38,475 bases of DNA. It comes from Streptomyces montanisoli (lineage in GTDB: Bacteria; Actinomycetota; Actinomycetes; Streptomycetales; Streptomycetaceae). Position numbers and translations under genes: made by a program. Below the pieces are notes generated by a model. It saw only the letters and a program-made list of their open reading frames with translations. It made no database searches and was not told the DNA's origin. This document shows, one piece after another, positions 18,501 to 25,947 of the stretch (position 1 is the first letter of the stretch; each line of letters opens with the position of its first letter). Where the stretch lies: positions 1-38,475 of the forward strand of contig NZ_JAGIQL010000055.1 of NCBI RefSeq assembly GCF_017813245.1, given 5' to 3'.

Positions 18501-18947
18501 GGCGGCTTCTCCTTCACGTGGCCCGACGTCCAGGCGGGCGAACCCGACAACATCCAGGTCACACCGGGTCAGCCGGCCACGGGCCAGGTCGTTTCGGTGC
18601 AGGCGGCCGCAGGCGCGACCAAGCTGAGCCTGCTGGGCAGCGCCGCCGAGGGCACTGCCAAGGGCACCGTCACGCTGACGTACACCGACGGCACCACGCA
18701 GCAGGCGGACATCGGCTTCAGCGACTGGACCCTGGGCGGCGGCTCGCAGCAGCCGTCCTTCGGCAACACGGTCGCCGTGAAGACCTCGTACCGCGACACG
18801 CTCAGCAGCGGGCCCGACCCGGTGGGCACGGACGTCTTCGCGACGGCGCCGATCGCGCTCCAGGCGGGCAAGCAGCTGGCAAGCGTGACTCTGCCCTCGA
18901 CGGTGTCGGGCGGCGTGATGCACGTGTTCGCCGTGGCGACCGCGTAG
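15567..18947 (+). CDS. Secreted GH92 family alpha-mannosidase
   Basis: This 1126-residue protein has a basic, Tat-like leader (SRRRRLRR) and a hydrophobic core cleaved near ASA at 41-43. The GH92 signature runs through the catalytic part: GNTYPGAVRPFGM, GFSLTHLNGVGC, WDQYRAQ (from 414), HCWGGAAETLED (535-546, E542 a candidate acid), and GNDDAGTMSSWYVFSALG (from 710; the paired Asp belongs to the base site in this family). GH92 enzymes are calcium-dependent exo-alpha-mannosidases that trim alpha-1,2 and related linkages of N-glycans or fungal mannan. After ~830 there is a NEW3-like beta-sandwich and a C-terminal beta-rich carbohydrate-binding-like region. The GTG start has a GGGAAGGG site. The LacI-type operator upstream implies induction by a sugar. 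Confidence 0.93.
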   Translation: MSDTRESRTASRRRRLRRAGLGSVAVGAMAALGAALTVAPASAATMSHAGRGMVHNPVPYVNPLIGSSNAGNTYPGAVRPFGMLAWSPQNSTGNQVSTPAPGGYRYDANKIRGFSLTHLNGVGCSGANGDIPIMPIVGDVTSSPTSDTKDATYASTFSHANESASAGYYKVGLDSGASVRLTTTDRTGTGEFGFPADKPASMLFRTSNSESGSTDATVHIDAAARTVTGSVTAGNFCGPQSANNRHDVYTLYFTAHFDKPFAEVGTWKDGTLDAGSTSAEGGTGYSSSGNPVAGKGSGGYVTFKKGTKNVQAKVAVSYVSERNAEANLRAENPPRLSFGAVKARSADAWRRALSKIQVGGGTDDQRSTFYTALYHSMLEPTLTSDVNGQYLGADRKTHRLARGQHAQYGTFSGWDQYRAQVQLLTMLNPTAGSDYAQSLYNYANQRGGEWDRWLLENGKTSVMSGDPSDAALAGIYAFGGRHFDVKGALKSLVKAATVPTANDSDSSGCNVECVGQRPALDQFLKLGYVPADNCHCWGGAAETLEDSAADFGISELAGATGDRKDQKDFLSRSGNWTNVFDPNATPQGGYIRDRRSDGTWSGTFTPDTGSGFVEGTSARYTWMVYSDVAGLAAAMGGDKAAVQRLDAFFRTQDGKFDFSANDGTRYDPTNEPDINAPYLYDYLGVPYKTQETVRAEMDQLWTNTPGGIPGNDDAGTMSSWYVFSALGMYPQVPSRADLVLSAPLFPRAVVHTGHGRAIRVNAPKASASNTYIQGLRVNGRSSGKPWVPASFVSRGGTLDYTLGSTPDKSWGSAASNVPPSFPGGGTRLFTGVGTGSLKAVPGGDAATTTVRAQTIDAKATTVHWTAKAPSGVTVTPSQGDLAVPASGSASAKVSVKADAGTKPGFYTVPVTFSSGGKELRGSSVSVTVAPENSVLWNLNSKGISDDAKPQGNFDGEGWSYSAQALAAAGAAPGGTVSAGGFSFTWPDVQAGEPDNIQVTPGQPATGQVVSVQAAAGATKLSLLGSAAEGTAKGTVTLTYTDGTTQQADIGFSDWTLGGGSQQPSFGNTVAVKTSYRDTLSSGPDPVGTDVFATAPIALQAGKQLASVTLPSTVSGGVMHVFAVATA

Positions 18948-18969
18948 CGGTCGAGCGAAACCGGCACTC

Positions 18970-19013
18970 GGCCGGGGGTGGCCGCAACCGATTCGGTGCG
19001 GCCGCCCCCGGCC
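18970..19013. terminator. Strong hairpin terminator after the GH92 gene
   Basis: A 17-bp stem with a single G-U wobble (5' arm GGCCGGGGGTGGCCGCA, 3' arm TGCGGCCGCCCCCGGCC) has a 10-nt loop. It starts 23 bp after the stop codon. Confidence 0.8.
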
Positions 19014-19140
19014 TCCGGCGTCACGGGGCCGTGGCGGCGCGGTCCGCGTGCCACACCGAGCGGGGCGGGAAGCGGCCCGGCCGGGCGGTCGGCTGGTATC
19101 GGTTGTCACGTCAGCGAACGACGCACGAAAGGCGGTCACC

Positions 19141-19590
19141 ATGCCGATGGACGGCTCGTACGAGCCCAGTTCCTCCTCGATGGCCAGGGACCAGGTGGCG
19201 CTCATCGAGAGCAGCGACGGTGCCGACGGCACCCTTCTGAAGGGGCGGCCCGTGGTCGTCCTGACCATGCGCGGCAACAAGTCGGGCAGCATCCGCAAGA
19301 CGCCGCTCATGCGGGTGGAGCACGACGGGAGGTACGCGCTGGTCGCCTCCCTGGGTGGCGCGCCGCGCCACCCGGTCTGGTACTACAACCTCAAGGCGGA
19401 CCCGCACGTACAGGTGCAGGACGGCGCGGCGCGCGGGGACTACGTGACACACGAGGCCTCGGGCGCGGAGCGCGACGAGTGGTGGGAGCGGTCCGTCGAG
19501 GCCTTCCCCGACTACGCGGACTACCAGCGCGAAACGGACCGGGTCATCCCGGTCTTCGTCGCGGAGCCGGTGGACCGGGCGACGCGCTGA
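19141..19590 (+). CDS. Nitroreductase-family deazaflavin (F420)-dependent oxidoreductase-like protein
   Basis: This is a 149-residue protein of the DUF385/Ddn-like family. Conserved features are VVLTMRGNKSGSIRKTPLMRV (residues ~39-59; the TxGRKSG-type motif that faces the cofactor phosphate), the core VASLGGAPRHPVWYYNLKADP and the C-terminal YADYQRETDR with VIPVFVAEPV. Family members have a split beta-barrel and bind F420 or, less often, flavin. An AAAGG site precedes the ATG at 19141; a longer upstream open frame has no such site. It sits alone between terminators, and the substrate is unknown. Confidence 0.85.
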   Translation: MPMDGSYEPSSSSMARDQVALIESSDGADGTLLKGRPVVVLTMRGNKSGSIRKTPLMRVEHDGRYALVASLGGAPRHPVWYYNLKADPHVQVQDGAARGDYVTHEASGAERDEWWERSVEAFPDYADYQRETDRVIPVFVAEPVDRATR

Positions 19591-19662
19591 GTCCGGCGCG
19601 CCCGGGCGGCCGAGTACGCGGCTCGTCCGGGCGCGGCCGCTCCGCCGCATCCGGGACGGAGG

Positions 19663-19688
19663 GGTGATTTCGTACCGAGGTGATTTCG
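19663..19688. repeat. Direct repeat GGTGATTTCG, 16-bp spacing, upstream of the zinc-finger gene
   Basis: GGTGATTTCG occurs at 19663-19672 and again at 19679-19688. The second copy is also half of a GATTT-N6-AAATC dyad (19682-19697). It lies about 40-60 bp before the zinc-finger gene, a normal place for activator binding. The AATAAT at 19710-19715 could be the -10 box. Confidence 0.45.
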
Positions 19689-19724
19689 CGCCAAATCGCT
19701 GCGTAACGGAATAATCGGCGCGGT

Positions 19725-20129
19725 ATGCGTGTCGGTGGCTGTGTGGACGAGAGCACCGAGCGCGCGGGTCCGGCGGCCGAGCGGCGGCAGGCCGCGGAGC
19801 TGATCGCCGAGAAGCGGGAGAGCACGGCGCGGCTGGTCGCCTCGCTGACGCGCCTGTGGGACGACGTCGTGGCGGCGTCCGCCCTGACGGGCGACGACGA
19901 CGAGCACGACCCCGAGGGGCAGACCGTCGCGTTCGAGCGGGCCCAGCTGCGGGACACCCTCAAGCAGGCCCGCGGCGATCTGGAGGCACTCGACCGGGCC
20001 GCGTCCCGGGTGGCCGGCGGCGAGTACTGGGTCTGCGAGCGGTGCGGCGGCCCCATCGCCGCCGCGCGACTCGCCGCGCGCCCCACGGCGACGTGCTGCA
20101 TCGACTGTGCGGGCCTGCCCGCACGGTGA
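19725..20129 (+). CDS. DksA/TraR-family C4 zinc-finger protein
   Basis: This 134-residue protein has a long N-terminal coiled-coil-like helical region (residues ~15-95, rich in Ala, Glu and Arg, with FERAQLRDTLKQARGDLEALDRA) followed by the zinc finger YWVCERCGGPIAAARL...TCCIDC. The four ligands are C104, C107, C125 (or C124) and C128. DksA proteins enter the RNA polymerase secondary channel; many actinobacterial homologues are short and of unknown target. ATG 19725 lies 9 bp after AATAAT and may be leaderless; GTG 19743 is an alternative start. The next gene is convergent. Confidence 0.85.
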   Translation: MRVGGCVDESTERAGPAAERRQAAELIAEKRESTARLVASLTRLWDDVVAASALTGDDDEHDPEGQTVAFERAQLRDTLKQARGDLEALDRAASRVAGGEYWVCERCGGPIAAARLAARPTATCCIDCAGLPAR

Positions 20130-20196
20130 CGGCACACCGGAGCACGCCGCAGCACGCCGCTCAGTCATGGTGGTCCGGCCGCGGCCGGTGGGACGG

Positions 20197-21030
20197 TCAC
20201 AGGATGTCGAGGGGCTGCCTGCCGGCAGGGGGCGGGAACGCCCGGTCGAGGGCCGCGAGGTCGTCGTCCGTGAGCCGCAGGTCGAGGGCGGCGCGGTTCT
20301 CCTCGACGTGCGCGACGGTGGACGCCTTCGGGATGGCGATGACGTCATCCCTGCGCAGCACCCAGGCGAGGGCCACCTGGGCGGGACTCCTGCCGTGCGC
20401 GGCGGCGACGGAGGCGAGCGCCCGGTGGCGCAGCAGCCGGCCCTGCTCCACGGGCGAGTAGGCCATGATCGGGACACCGAGCTCCCGGCAGCGCGGCATC
20501 AGGTCGTACTCGGGGCCGCGGCGCGTGAGGTTGTAGAGCACCTGGTCGGTGGCGGGGAGGGCTCCGCCGGGCAGGTCGGCGAGATCGTCGACGTCCAGGT
20601 TGGAGACGCCCCAGGCGCCGATGCTGCCCTCGGAGACGAGGGCGTCGAGGGCCTCGACCGTCTCGTGGAGGGGCACGTCCCCGCGCCAGTGCAGCAGGTA
20701 GAGGTCGATGCGTTCGGTGCCGAGCCTGCGCAGGCTCGCGTGGCACGCGTCGACGGTGCCCTCGCGGTCCGCGTGGGACGGCAGCACCTTGCTGACCAGG
20801 TACACGTCGTCCCTGCGGCCGCGTACCGCCTCGCCGACGAGCTCCTCCGACGCGCCGTGCCCGTACATCTCCGCCGTGTCGATCAGCGTCAGCCCGAGGT
20901 CGAGGCCGCGCCGGAGAGTCGCGATCTCCTCGGCGCGCCGGGCGGGATCGTCGCCCATGCGCCAGGTGCCCTGCCCGAGAGCGGGCACGCGCTCGCCCGA
21001 GGGCAGTGCCACCGTCCGAATCCCCGCCAT
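20197..21030 (-). CDS. Aldo/keto reductase
   Basis: This 277-residue NADPH-dependent oxidoreductase has all four catalytic residues of the AKR superfamily: D51 and Y56 in DTAEMYG, K81 in VSKVLP and H114 in LLHWRG. The opening LGQGTWRMGD, the cofactor loop IPKASTVAHVEENRAA and the C-terminal LTDDDLAALDRAFPPP fit AKR proteins of the YdbC/oxidoreductase type. It is complete. The ATG has a GGAAGGGG site upstream. It is transcribed from the 116-bp gap after the six-hairpin glycosidase gene, or by read-through from it. The physiological carbonyl substrate cannot be inferred. Confidence 0.92.
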   Translation of the reverse strand: MAGIRTVALPSGERVPALGQGTWRMGDDPARRAEEIATLRRGLDLGLTLIDTAEMYGHGASEELVGEAVRGRRDDVYLVSKVLPSHADREGTVDACHASLRRLGTERIDLYLLHWRGDVPLHETVEALDALVSEGSIGAWGVSNLDVDDLADLPGGALPATDQVLYNLTRRGPEYDLMPRCRELGVPIMAYSPVEQGRLLRHRALASVAAAHGRSPAQVALAWVLRRDDVIAIPKASTVAHVEENRAALDLRLTDDDLAALDRAFPPPAGRQPLDIL

Positions 21031-21146
21031 GCCCGCGCCCCTTCCGTCGACCCTGTTGTGCGATCACCTGCCCGGCGGGTGCGGTGCCGAAGCATCACCA
21101 TGATCGCAGGGTGAGCGCGGCCGGGCCGGGTGCGGGGCCGATCGGG

Positions 21147-22757
21147 TCACGAGCCCGCGAGCGCGATGCGGACCGTGTGGTGGCCCCCGCCGTGCGCGGG
21201 CAGGGACGCGGTGCGGGCGCGCCGGCCGTCGACGACGCACGCGTGGACCCGGTCGCCCGCGCCGGTCAGCTCGATGTCGAGCGTCATGTCCCGGTAGGCG
21301 AGACCCCGCAGCCGCACGTCACCCCAGCCCTTGGGGAGCGAGGGCTCGATCCGCAGCCCGTCGGCCGCCGGGCGCAGGCCGAACAGGCCGTGGTGGATGA
21401 GCCGCAGGTAGCCGGTGGCGGACCAGGCCTGGTCGGGCTGGGAGTCGAAGTGGGTCAGCGTGCCGCTGCCGCCGGTCTGCCAGCCGCCGTCGACCTTGCC
21501 CGTCACGGAGTGGTACAGCTCGTAGAAGCTGCCGCCGGTGCCCTTGACGAGCGCGGCCAGCTCGGTCACGGCGCGGGCGAACAGGTCGGTCCTGCCGCCT
21601 CGCGCGGCGGCGTGGCCGAACATGGAGTGCACCATCGGCCACACCATCACGTTGTGGCGTCCCGGGCGGTCGTCGCTGAAGCGCTCGAAGTGCGGCCAGA
21701 CGTTGACGATGCCGTGCGGCTGCCAGTGCGCCCCGTCGAGCAGCAGCCGGGTCCTGCGCCGGTCGGCGACGCCGAACAGCACGGCGAGCGCGAGTCCCGC
21801 GCCTTCCTGGGACGTGTCGAGGTGTCCCTTCCCGGCGTCGCCGCCGTGCACGAAGTAGCCGTAGGTCCCGGCGTCCTCGCGCCACAGGTGGCGGTCGATC
21901 GCGGACCTCAGGGACGCGGCGGCCTTGCGGTACCCGGCGGCCGCCGCATGGTGGCCGAGGGCGGTCGCCATGCCCTCGAGCGCGAGGTGGGCGCCGTGGT
22001 AGAGGCAGTTGGTCGAGAGCACCATCAGCTCGTCGGTGTGCGGGTAGTCCAGCACGAAGCTGGAGTCGATGCCCGAGGTCCAGGGCGGCGCCGGGTATCC
22101 GGCGATGCCGTCGTTCATGTATCCGGGGCCCTGGAAGAGTCCGGTGGACGCGTTGAGGTTCTGCGCCTTGCGCAGGGCGAGCGTGCGCGAGGCGACGCCG
22201 TAGGCGTCCGCCAGGAAGTCGTGGTCGCCGGTGACGAGGTAGTGGTTCCACGCGCCGACGGCCCAGACGATCTGGTCCCACCACTGGTTGTCCTGCTGGA
22301 CGACCGGCCCCGTTTCCCCCTTCCCCGGGTCGACGACGGACCACAGGGTGTTCTCGCCGACCGAGGGGCCGAGGAGGCTGACGGCGCTCCAGGCGTTGAT
22401 GGCCGCGTCGCGCGTCCACCGCTGCGGTTCCGGGTATCCCCCGCCGGCCCGTACCAGGGTGCCGGGCGGGTAGCTGACGAGTCCGGCCTTGTCGTACGTG
22501 GCGGGGACGGCGTACGTCGTGTTGATGCCGACGACGTCGGTGAGCGCCGAGTCGTACACCGTGCCGAGCTCGTCCTGGACGGCCGACGCGTCGAAGGTGA
22601 GGGTCGGCAGGACGTACTCGACGCGCCGCCGGCCGGAGGTGGCCGCCTCGGCCGGCGGGGCCGCCGCCCCGGCCACCCCGAGGCCCGCGGCTCCTGCCGC
22701 CGCCGCGCCCGCGGCCAGGAAACCCCGTCGTGAGGTGTTGCCCCGCGCTGCCGCCAT
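21147..22757 (-). CDS. Tat-exported six-hairpin glycoside hydrolase
   Basis: This 536-residue protein has a Tat signal (TSRRGFLAAG at about 8-17, Ala-rich core, AEAA cleavage region). The rest has an (alpha/alpha)6-barrel pattern, with aromatic- and acid-rich motifs RWTRDAAINAW, DNQWWDQIVWAVGAWNHYL, TGDHDFLADAYG, YPHTDELM and FDSQPDQAWSATGYLRL; the layout resembles MGH1/GH63-like six-hairpin glycosidases. A short beta-rich C-terminus follows. I chose ATG 22757 because a GGGGAG site precedes it and the repressor site ends 19 bp upstream; an in-frame ATG 24 bp earlier would put translation inside the operator. Substrate unknown; the shared operator with GH92 and GH2 genes suggests a mannose-containing or related glycan. 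Confidence 0.85.
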   Translation of the reverse strand: MAAARGNTSRRGFLAAGAAAAGAAGLGVAGAAAPPAEAATSGRRRVEYVLPTLTFDASAVQDELGTVYDSALTDVVGINTTYAVPATYDKAGLVSYPPGTLVRAGGGYPEPQRWTRDAAINAWSAVSLLGPSVGENTLWSVVDPGKGETGPVVQQDNQWWDQIVWAVGAWNHYLVTGDHDFLADAYGVASRTLALRKAQNLNASTGLFQGPGYMNDGIAGYPAPPWTSGIDSSFVLDYPHTDELMVLSTNCLYHGAHLALEGMATALGHHAAAAGYRKAAASLRSAIDRHLWREDAGTYGYFVHGGDAGKGHLDTSQEGAGLALAVLFGVADRRRTRLLLDGAHWQPHGIVNVWPHFERFSDDRPGRHNVMVWPMVHSMFGHAAARGGRTDLFARAVTELAALVKGTGGSFYELYHSVTGKVDGGWQTGGSGTLTHFDSQPDQAWSATGYLRLIHHGLFGLRPAADGLRIEPSLPKGWGDVRLRGLAYRDMTLDIELTGAGDRVHACVVDGRRARTASLPAHGGGHHTVRIALAGS

Positions 22758-22776
22758 GTCCGACTCCCCACATCTT

Positions 22777-22831
22777 GACAACGATGTCTTTCGAACGTTC
22801 GGAACCTAGGCAGGGCGCGCACGGCTGTCAA
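22777..22831 (-). promoter_or_regulatory. Promoter and LacI-type operator of the six-hairpin glycosidase gene
   Basis: On the minus strand TTGACA (22831-22826), exactly 17 bp, then TAGGTT (22808-22803) make a good promoter with start near 22796. GACAACGATGTC (22777-22788) lies just downstream; it differs from the perfect palindrome before the GH92 gene at one position. A second palindrome CGAACGTTCG (22792-22801) overlaps the start. Confidence 0.75.
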
Positions 22832-22935
22832 TAGGGCCTGAAGGAAGGCCAGATGGAGGCGGGGCGCAGCCCGAGGCGGCCGGCGGGAACGGATCGAGGC
22901 AGCCAGGGGCGAGACGCCCCCATGTGACACATATG

Positions 22936-22941
22936 TACGAT
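22936..22941 (+). promoter_or_regulatory. -10 box of the GNAT gene, likely leaderless transcript
   Basis: TACGAT, a good actinobacterial -10, ends 7 bp before the ATG of the acetyltransferase gene. Transcription would start at or next to the A of the ATG, and no ribosome site exists. A palindrome ACATATGT (22929-22936) overlaps it. Confidence 0.6.
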
Positions 22942-22948
22942 AGTCCGC

Positions 22949-23494
22949 ATGCTTATCCGCACGGTCCCCTTCGACCACCCCGACGCCGTCCGGCTCAACG
23001 CACGCGTGCAGGCGGAGTACGCCGAACGATACGGCGACGACGGTGACATCACGCCGCTGGCCCCCGCCATGTTCGAGCCGCCCCGGGGTCTCTACCTGAT
23101 CGCCTACGACGAGGACGGCTCCCCCGTCGCCACCGGCGGCTGGCGGCGGCAGGACGCGAACGACGAGGGGTACGCGGACGGCGACGCGGAGATCAAGCGC
23201 ATGTACGTGATCCCGGAGGCACGCGGCAACGGCCTGTCCCGGCGGATGCTGGCGGCCCTGGAGGACGACGCGCGCGCCGCGGGCCGCACCCGGATGGTCC
23301 TCGAGACGGGCACCAAGCAGCCGGAAGCCGTGTCCCTGTACATGTCGTCCGGTTACGGGCCGTGCCCCAAGTTCGGCCTCTACCGCTTCGACGAGCTCAG
23401 CCTCTGCTACGCGAAACCGCTGGCCGAGGCGGTGGCGGCAGGCGCGGCGGCGGTGGACGGCGCCGCGGCCGATGAGCTGGCTCCGCAGTGCTGA
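22949..23494 (+). CDS. GNAT-family N-acetyltransferase
   Basis: This 181-residue protein has a GNAT fold: substrate-side N-terminus, then IKRMYVIPEARGNGLSRRML (residues ~83-102), which carries the R-x-x-G-x-G/A acetyl-CoA pyrophosphate loop, then ALEDDARAAG and the C-terminal LETGTKQPEAVSLYMSSGY. The last ~20 residues are alanine-rich and extend beyond the fold. The ATG is directly preceded by a -10 box and not by a ribosome site. The acceptor substrate is unknown. Tandem hairpins follow the stop. Confidence 0.9.
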   Translation: MLIRTVPFDHPDAVRLNARVQAEYAERYGDDGDITPLAPAMFEPPRGLYLIAYDEDGSPVATGGWRRQDANDEGYADGDAEIKRMYVIPEARGNGLSRRMLAALEDDARAAGRTRMVLETGTKQPEAVSLYMSSGYGPCPKFGLYRFDELSLCYAKPLAEAVAAGAAAVDGAAADELAPQC

Positions 23495-23562
23495 CCCGCG
23501 CCCCGGAGGCGTGACCGGGCAGGCCCCAACGGGCCCCGGGCGGAGGTGACATACTCCCGCGT

Positions 23563-23603
23563 GGGCCGCCGGACCGGCGGCCCGCCCGGGCGTTCTCCCG
23601 GGC
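23563..23603 (+). terminator. Tandem hairpins between GNAT and methyltransferase genes
   Basis: GGGCCGCC-GGACC-GGCGGCCC (23563-23583) is followed at once by GCCCGGG-CGTTCT-CCCGGGC (23584-23603). They could end the GNAT transcript or act as a structured leader; the next ATG is 25 bp on. Confidence 0.5.
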
Positions 23604-23627
23604 CAGGGACGCGCAGCGGAGCAGCAG

Positions 23628-24395
23628 ATGACGGCATTCAGCCCCAAGCCGCAGATCGACACGAGCAGACCGCACCCGGCGCGCGTGTACGACTTCCTGC
23701 TGGGCGGCAAGGACCACTACCAGGTCGACAAGGACATGGGCGATCAACTGCCGTCCGCCGTCGCGCAAGGGGCACGCCACAACCGCGCGTTCATGCACCG
23801 CGCCGTGGCCTGGGTCGCCTCCCACGGCATCGACCAGTACCTCGACATCGGCACCGGAATACCCACCGAGCCGAACCTGCACCAGATCGCGCAGCGCGCC
23901 GTGCCGGCGGCACGGGTCGTGTACGCGGACAACGACCCGATCGTGCTGCGGCACGCGGAGGCGCTGCTGATCAGCTCGGAGCAGGGGGCCACCGACTATC
24001 TGCAGGCCGACGTACGCGAGCCGGGCGTGATCCTCGACCACGCGCGCTCCCTGCTCGACTTCAGCCGCCCGATATGCCTGTCGCTGGTCGCGCTGCTGCA
24101 CTTCGTCACCGACGACCAGGACCCGTACGGGATCACCCGCACGCTGGTCGACGCGATGCCGTCCGGCAGCTACCTCGTCTTCTCGCACGGCACTTTCGAC
24201 TTCCACCGGCCCGACGACGCGTACTCGTCCCGCATCGACTCGAGGTGGCGCAGCCGGGCCGAGATCGAGCCGTTCTTCGAGGGACTCGAGATCGTGGACC
24301 CCGGTCTCGTCCCGGCACCGCGCTGGTACAAGGACACTCCGGCTCCTCGGGACGAGGTGTCCGGCATCTACGCCGCGGTGGCCCGCATCCCCTGA
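23628..24395 (+). CDS. SAM-dependent methyltransferase, DUF574 family
   Basis: This 255-residue protein carries the DUF574/Methyltransf_19 signature: RVYDFLLGGKDHYQVDK at 19-35, then the SAM-binding motif YLDIGTGIPTEPNLH at 71-85, VVYADNDPIVLRHAEAL, and LLHFVTDDQDPYG. Streptomyces genomes carry many paralogues with mostly unknown substrates. The ATG has a GGAG site. It ends 25 bp before the -10 of the thiamine-regulated gene, so it is not in that unit. It looks complete. Confidence 0.9.
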   Translation: MTAFSPKPQIDTSRPHPARVYDFLLGGKDHYQVDKDMGDQLPSAVAQGARHNRAFMHRAVAWVASHGIDQYLDIGTGIPTEPNLHQIAQRAVPAARVVYADNDPIVLRHAEALLISSEQGATDYLQADVREPGVILDHARSLLDFSRPICLSLVALLHFVTDDQDPYGITRTLVDAMPSGSYLVFSHGTFDFHRPDDAYSSRIDSRWRSRAEIEPFFEGLEIVDPGLVPAPRWYKDTPAPRDEVSGIYAAVARIP

Positions 24396-24420
24396 CGCGG
24401 ACGCGGGCGGCACGGCGCGT

Positions 24421-24426
24421 TAGGCT
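24421..24426 (+). promoter_or_regulatory. -10 box for the TPP-riboswitch leader
   Basis: TAGGCT is a common Streptomyces -10. Transcription would start near 24433, a few bases before the aptamer. No clear -35 is visible. Confidence 0.45.
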
Positions 24427-24440
24427 GGCGTACGTACCGG

Positions 24441-24511
24441 ACACGGGGTGCCCCGCGAGGGGCTGAGATCACACCCGCCGAACCTGAACCAGTTCGTACT
24501 GGCGGAGGGAT
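24441..24511 (+). ncRNA. TPP riboswitch (THI element)
   Basis: The THI-box consensus is present in order: ACGGGGTGCC, a variable P3 stem (CCCCGCGAGGGG), GCTGAGAT, ACACCCGCCGAACCTGAACC, and the closing TGGCGGAGGGA. This is a thiamine pyrophosphate aptamer. The conserved 3' segment GGAGGGA is also the ribosome site for the gene starting at 24520, so control is probably at translation initiation: TPP binding hides the site. Confidence 0.95.
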
Positions 24512-24519
24512 GTCTTTCC

Positions 24520-25935
24520 ATGCCACGCTCCCACGCACCCGCGGTCGGCCGCCCCGGCGCCCCGCGCGAGTCCGTCTTCGACGGGCGGATGCCCGCGGCC
24601 GCCGGCGATCTGCGGATGGAGGCGCGGGGCATCACGCCCGTGCCCGAGGACCGGCGCTACGGCGGGCCCGGCCGGCTGTTCACCGTGTGGTTCGCGCCGA
24701 ACCTGACGATGACGGGCGTGTTCACCGGGACCCTGGGCGTGGTGCTGGGCCTCGACTTCACGACGGCGCTGGTGGCCGTCGCGCTCGGCACGGTCGTCGG
24801 CGCCGTCCCCGTGGCAGGTCTCGGCACGTGGGGCAGCACGACGGGCGCGGGCCAGTTGCCGCTGGCCCGGCTGGCGTTCGGCCGCGGGGTGGTGCTGCCC
24901 GGAATACTGCAGTGGTTGTCGTCCGTCGCGTGGGACGCGCTGATCGGGCTGTTCGGCGGCGACGCGCTCGCCCGCCTCTTCGGCTGGCCGTTCTGGCTCG
25001 GCGTGCTGGTGATGCTCGCCGGGCAGGGGCTTGTCGGTGCGCTGGGCTACGAGGCGATACACCGTCTCCAGAAGGTCATGACACTGGCGCTCGCGGTCGC
25101 GTTCGCGATCCTCGCGGTGAAGATGCTCGGCGGTGTGCACCCCGCCGCGTCCGGCACGGCGCACGGTCTCGACCGGTTCGGCGCGTTCATGCTGACCAGC
25201 ACGGTCGCGCTCAGTCTCTCGCTGTCCTGGGCGCCGTACGCCAGCGACTTCAGCCGCTACCTGCCGCGGGAGACTTCGCGCACGCGCATGTTCTGGTACA
25301 CACTCCTCGGGGTCAGCGTATCCTTCGTCGCGGTGCAGGCGCTCGGCCTGTGGGGTGCCTCCGTCTTCACCGACCAGAGCGCCAAGGGCGTCGACACCCT
25401 GCTCGGCGGCGGCGCGCTCGGCGCCTTCGGTCTGCTCGCGGTGGCCTGCGCCGCGCTGTGCAGCAACGCCATGAACGACTACAGCGGTTCCCTCGCGCTG
25501 CAGACCGCGGGTGTGCGGATCGCAAGGCCGGTGGCGGCGGCACTCGCCGCCTGCCTCGGGTTTCCCCTCGTGCTGTGGATGCACGCGGCGGACACGGCGG
25601 CCCGCTTCCAGAACGTTCTGCTGTTCGTCGGCTACTGGATTCCGGGGTTCGTCGCCGTCGTCGCGGTGGACTGGCTCGCGCGGTCCCGGGAGCGCGGCGG
25701 GACGGCCGTGGACCTGGCGGCGGAAGCGTCCCGCCGGCGATCCTCGTGGCCCGCGCTGCTCGCCTTCGTGGTCGCCTTCGCCGCCGCTGTGCCGTTCATG
25801 GACACGACGCTCTACGAGGGACCTGTCGCCCGGGCGCTGCACGGGGCGGACCTCGCCTACTACGTGGCCTTCGCGGCCGCGCTCGTCGTCTACGCGCCCC
25901 TGAGGCTGCGGCGCGGCGCCCGAAGCGGCCGCTGA
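24520..25935 (+). CDS. NCS1-family permease, probable thiamine-precursor (HMP) transporter, CytX-like
   Basis: This 471-residue membrane protein has about 12 hydrophobic segments. The NCS1 (cytosine/purine/thiamine permease) marks are FTVWFAPNLTMTGVFTG at the start of the first helix, GTWGSTTGAGQLPLARLAFG, and SWAPYASDFSRYLP in the middle. The TPP riboswitch immediately upstream ties it to thiamine metabolism; known riboswitch-linked NCS1 permeases (CytX) are assigned to hydroxymethylpyrimidine uptake. The N-terminus carries a ~40-residue soluble tail. It converges with the PaaI-like gene, with only 12 bp between stops. Confidence 0.88.
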   Translation: MPRSHAPAVGRPGAPRESVFDGRMPAAAGDLRMEARGITPVPEDRRYGGPGRLFTVWFAPNLTMTGVFTGTLGVVLGLDFTTALVAVALGTVVGAVPVAGLGTWGSTTGAGQLPLARLAFGRGVVLPGILQWLSSVAWDALIGLFGGDALARLFGWPFWLGVLVMLAGQGLVGALGYEAIHRLQKVMTLALAVAFAILAVKMLGGVHPAASGTAHGLDRFGAFMLTSTVALSLSLSWAPYASDFSRYLPRETSRTRMFWYTLLGVSVSFVAVQALGLWGASVFTDQSAKGVDTLLGGGALGAFGLLAVACAALCSNAMNDYSGSLALQTAGVRIARPVAAALAACLGFPLVLWMHAADTAARFQNVLLFVGYWIPGFVAVVAVDWLARSRERGGTAVDLAAEASRRRSSWPALLAFVVAFAAAVPFMDTTLYEGPVARALHGADLAYYVAFAAALVVYAPLRLRRGARSGR

Positions 25936-25947
25936 AAGACCGGGCCG

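Noticed and set aside
15570..19310. A very long minus-strand open frame opposite the GH92 gene, and similar long frames opposite the GH35 and GH2 genes (6009-9617, 35895-38288)
   Set aside because: These are antisense by-products of GC-rich codon usage; the translations are Arg/Gly/Val-rich with no recognisable domains, while the plus strand has clear enzymes.
20175..20188. GC-only palindrome CCGGCCGCGGCCGG between convergent genes as a terminator
   Set aside because: The dyad leaves almost no loop and such palindromes are common in this base composition.
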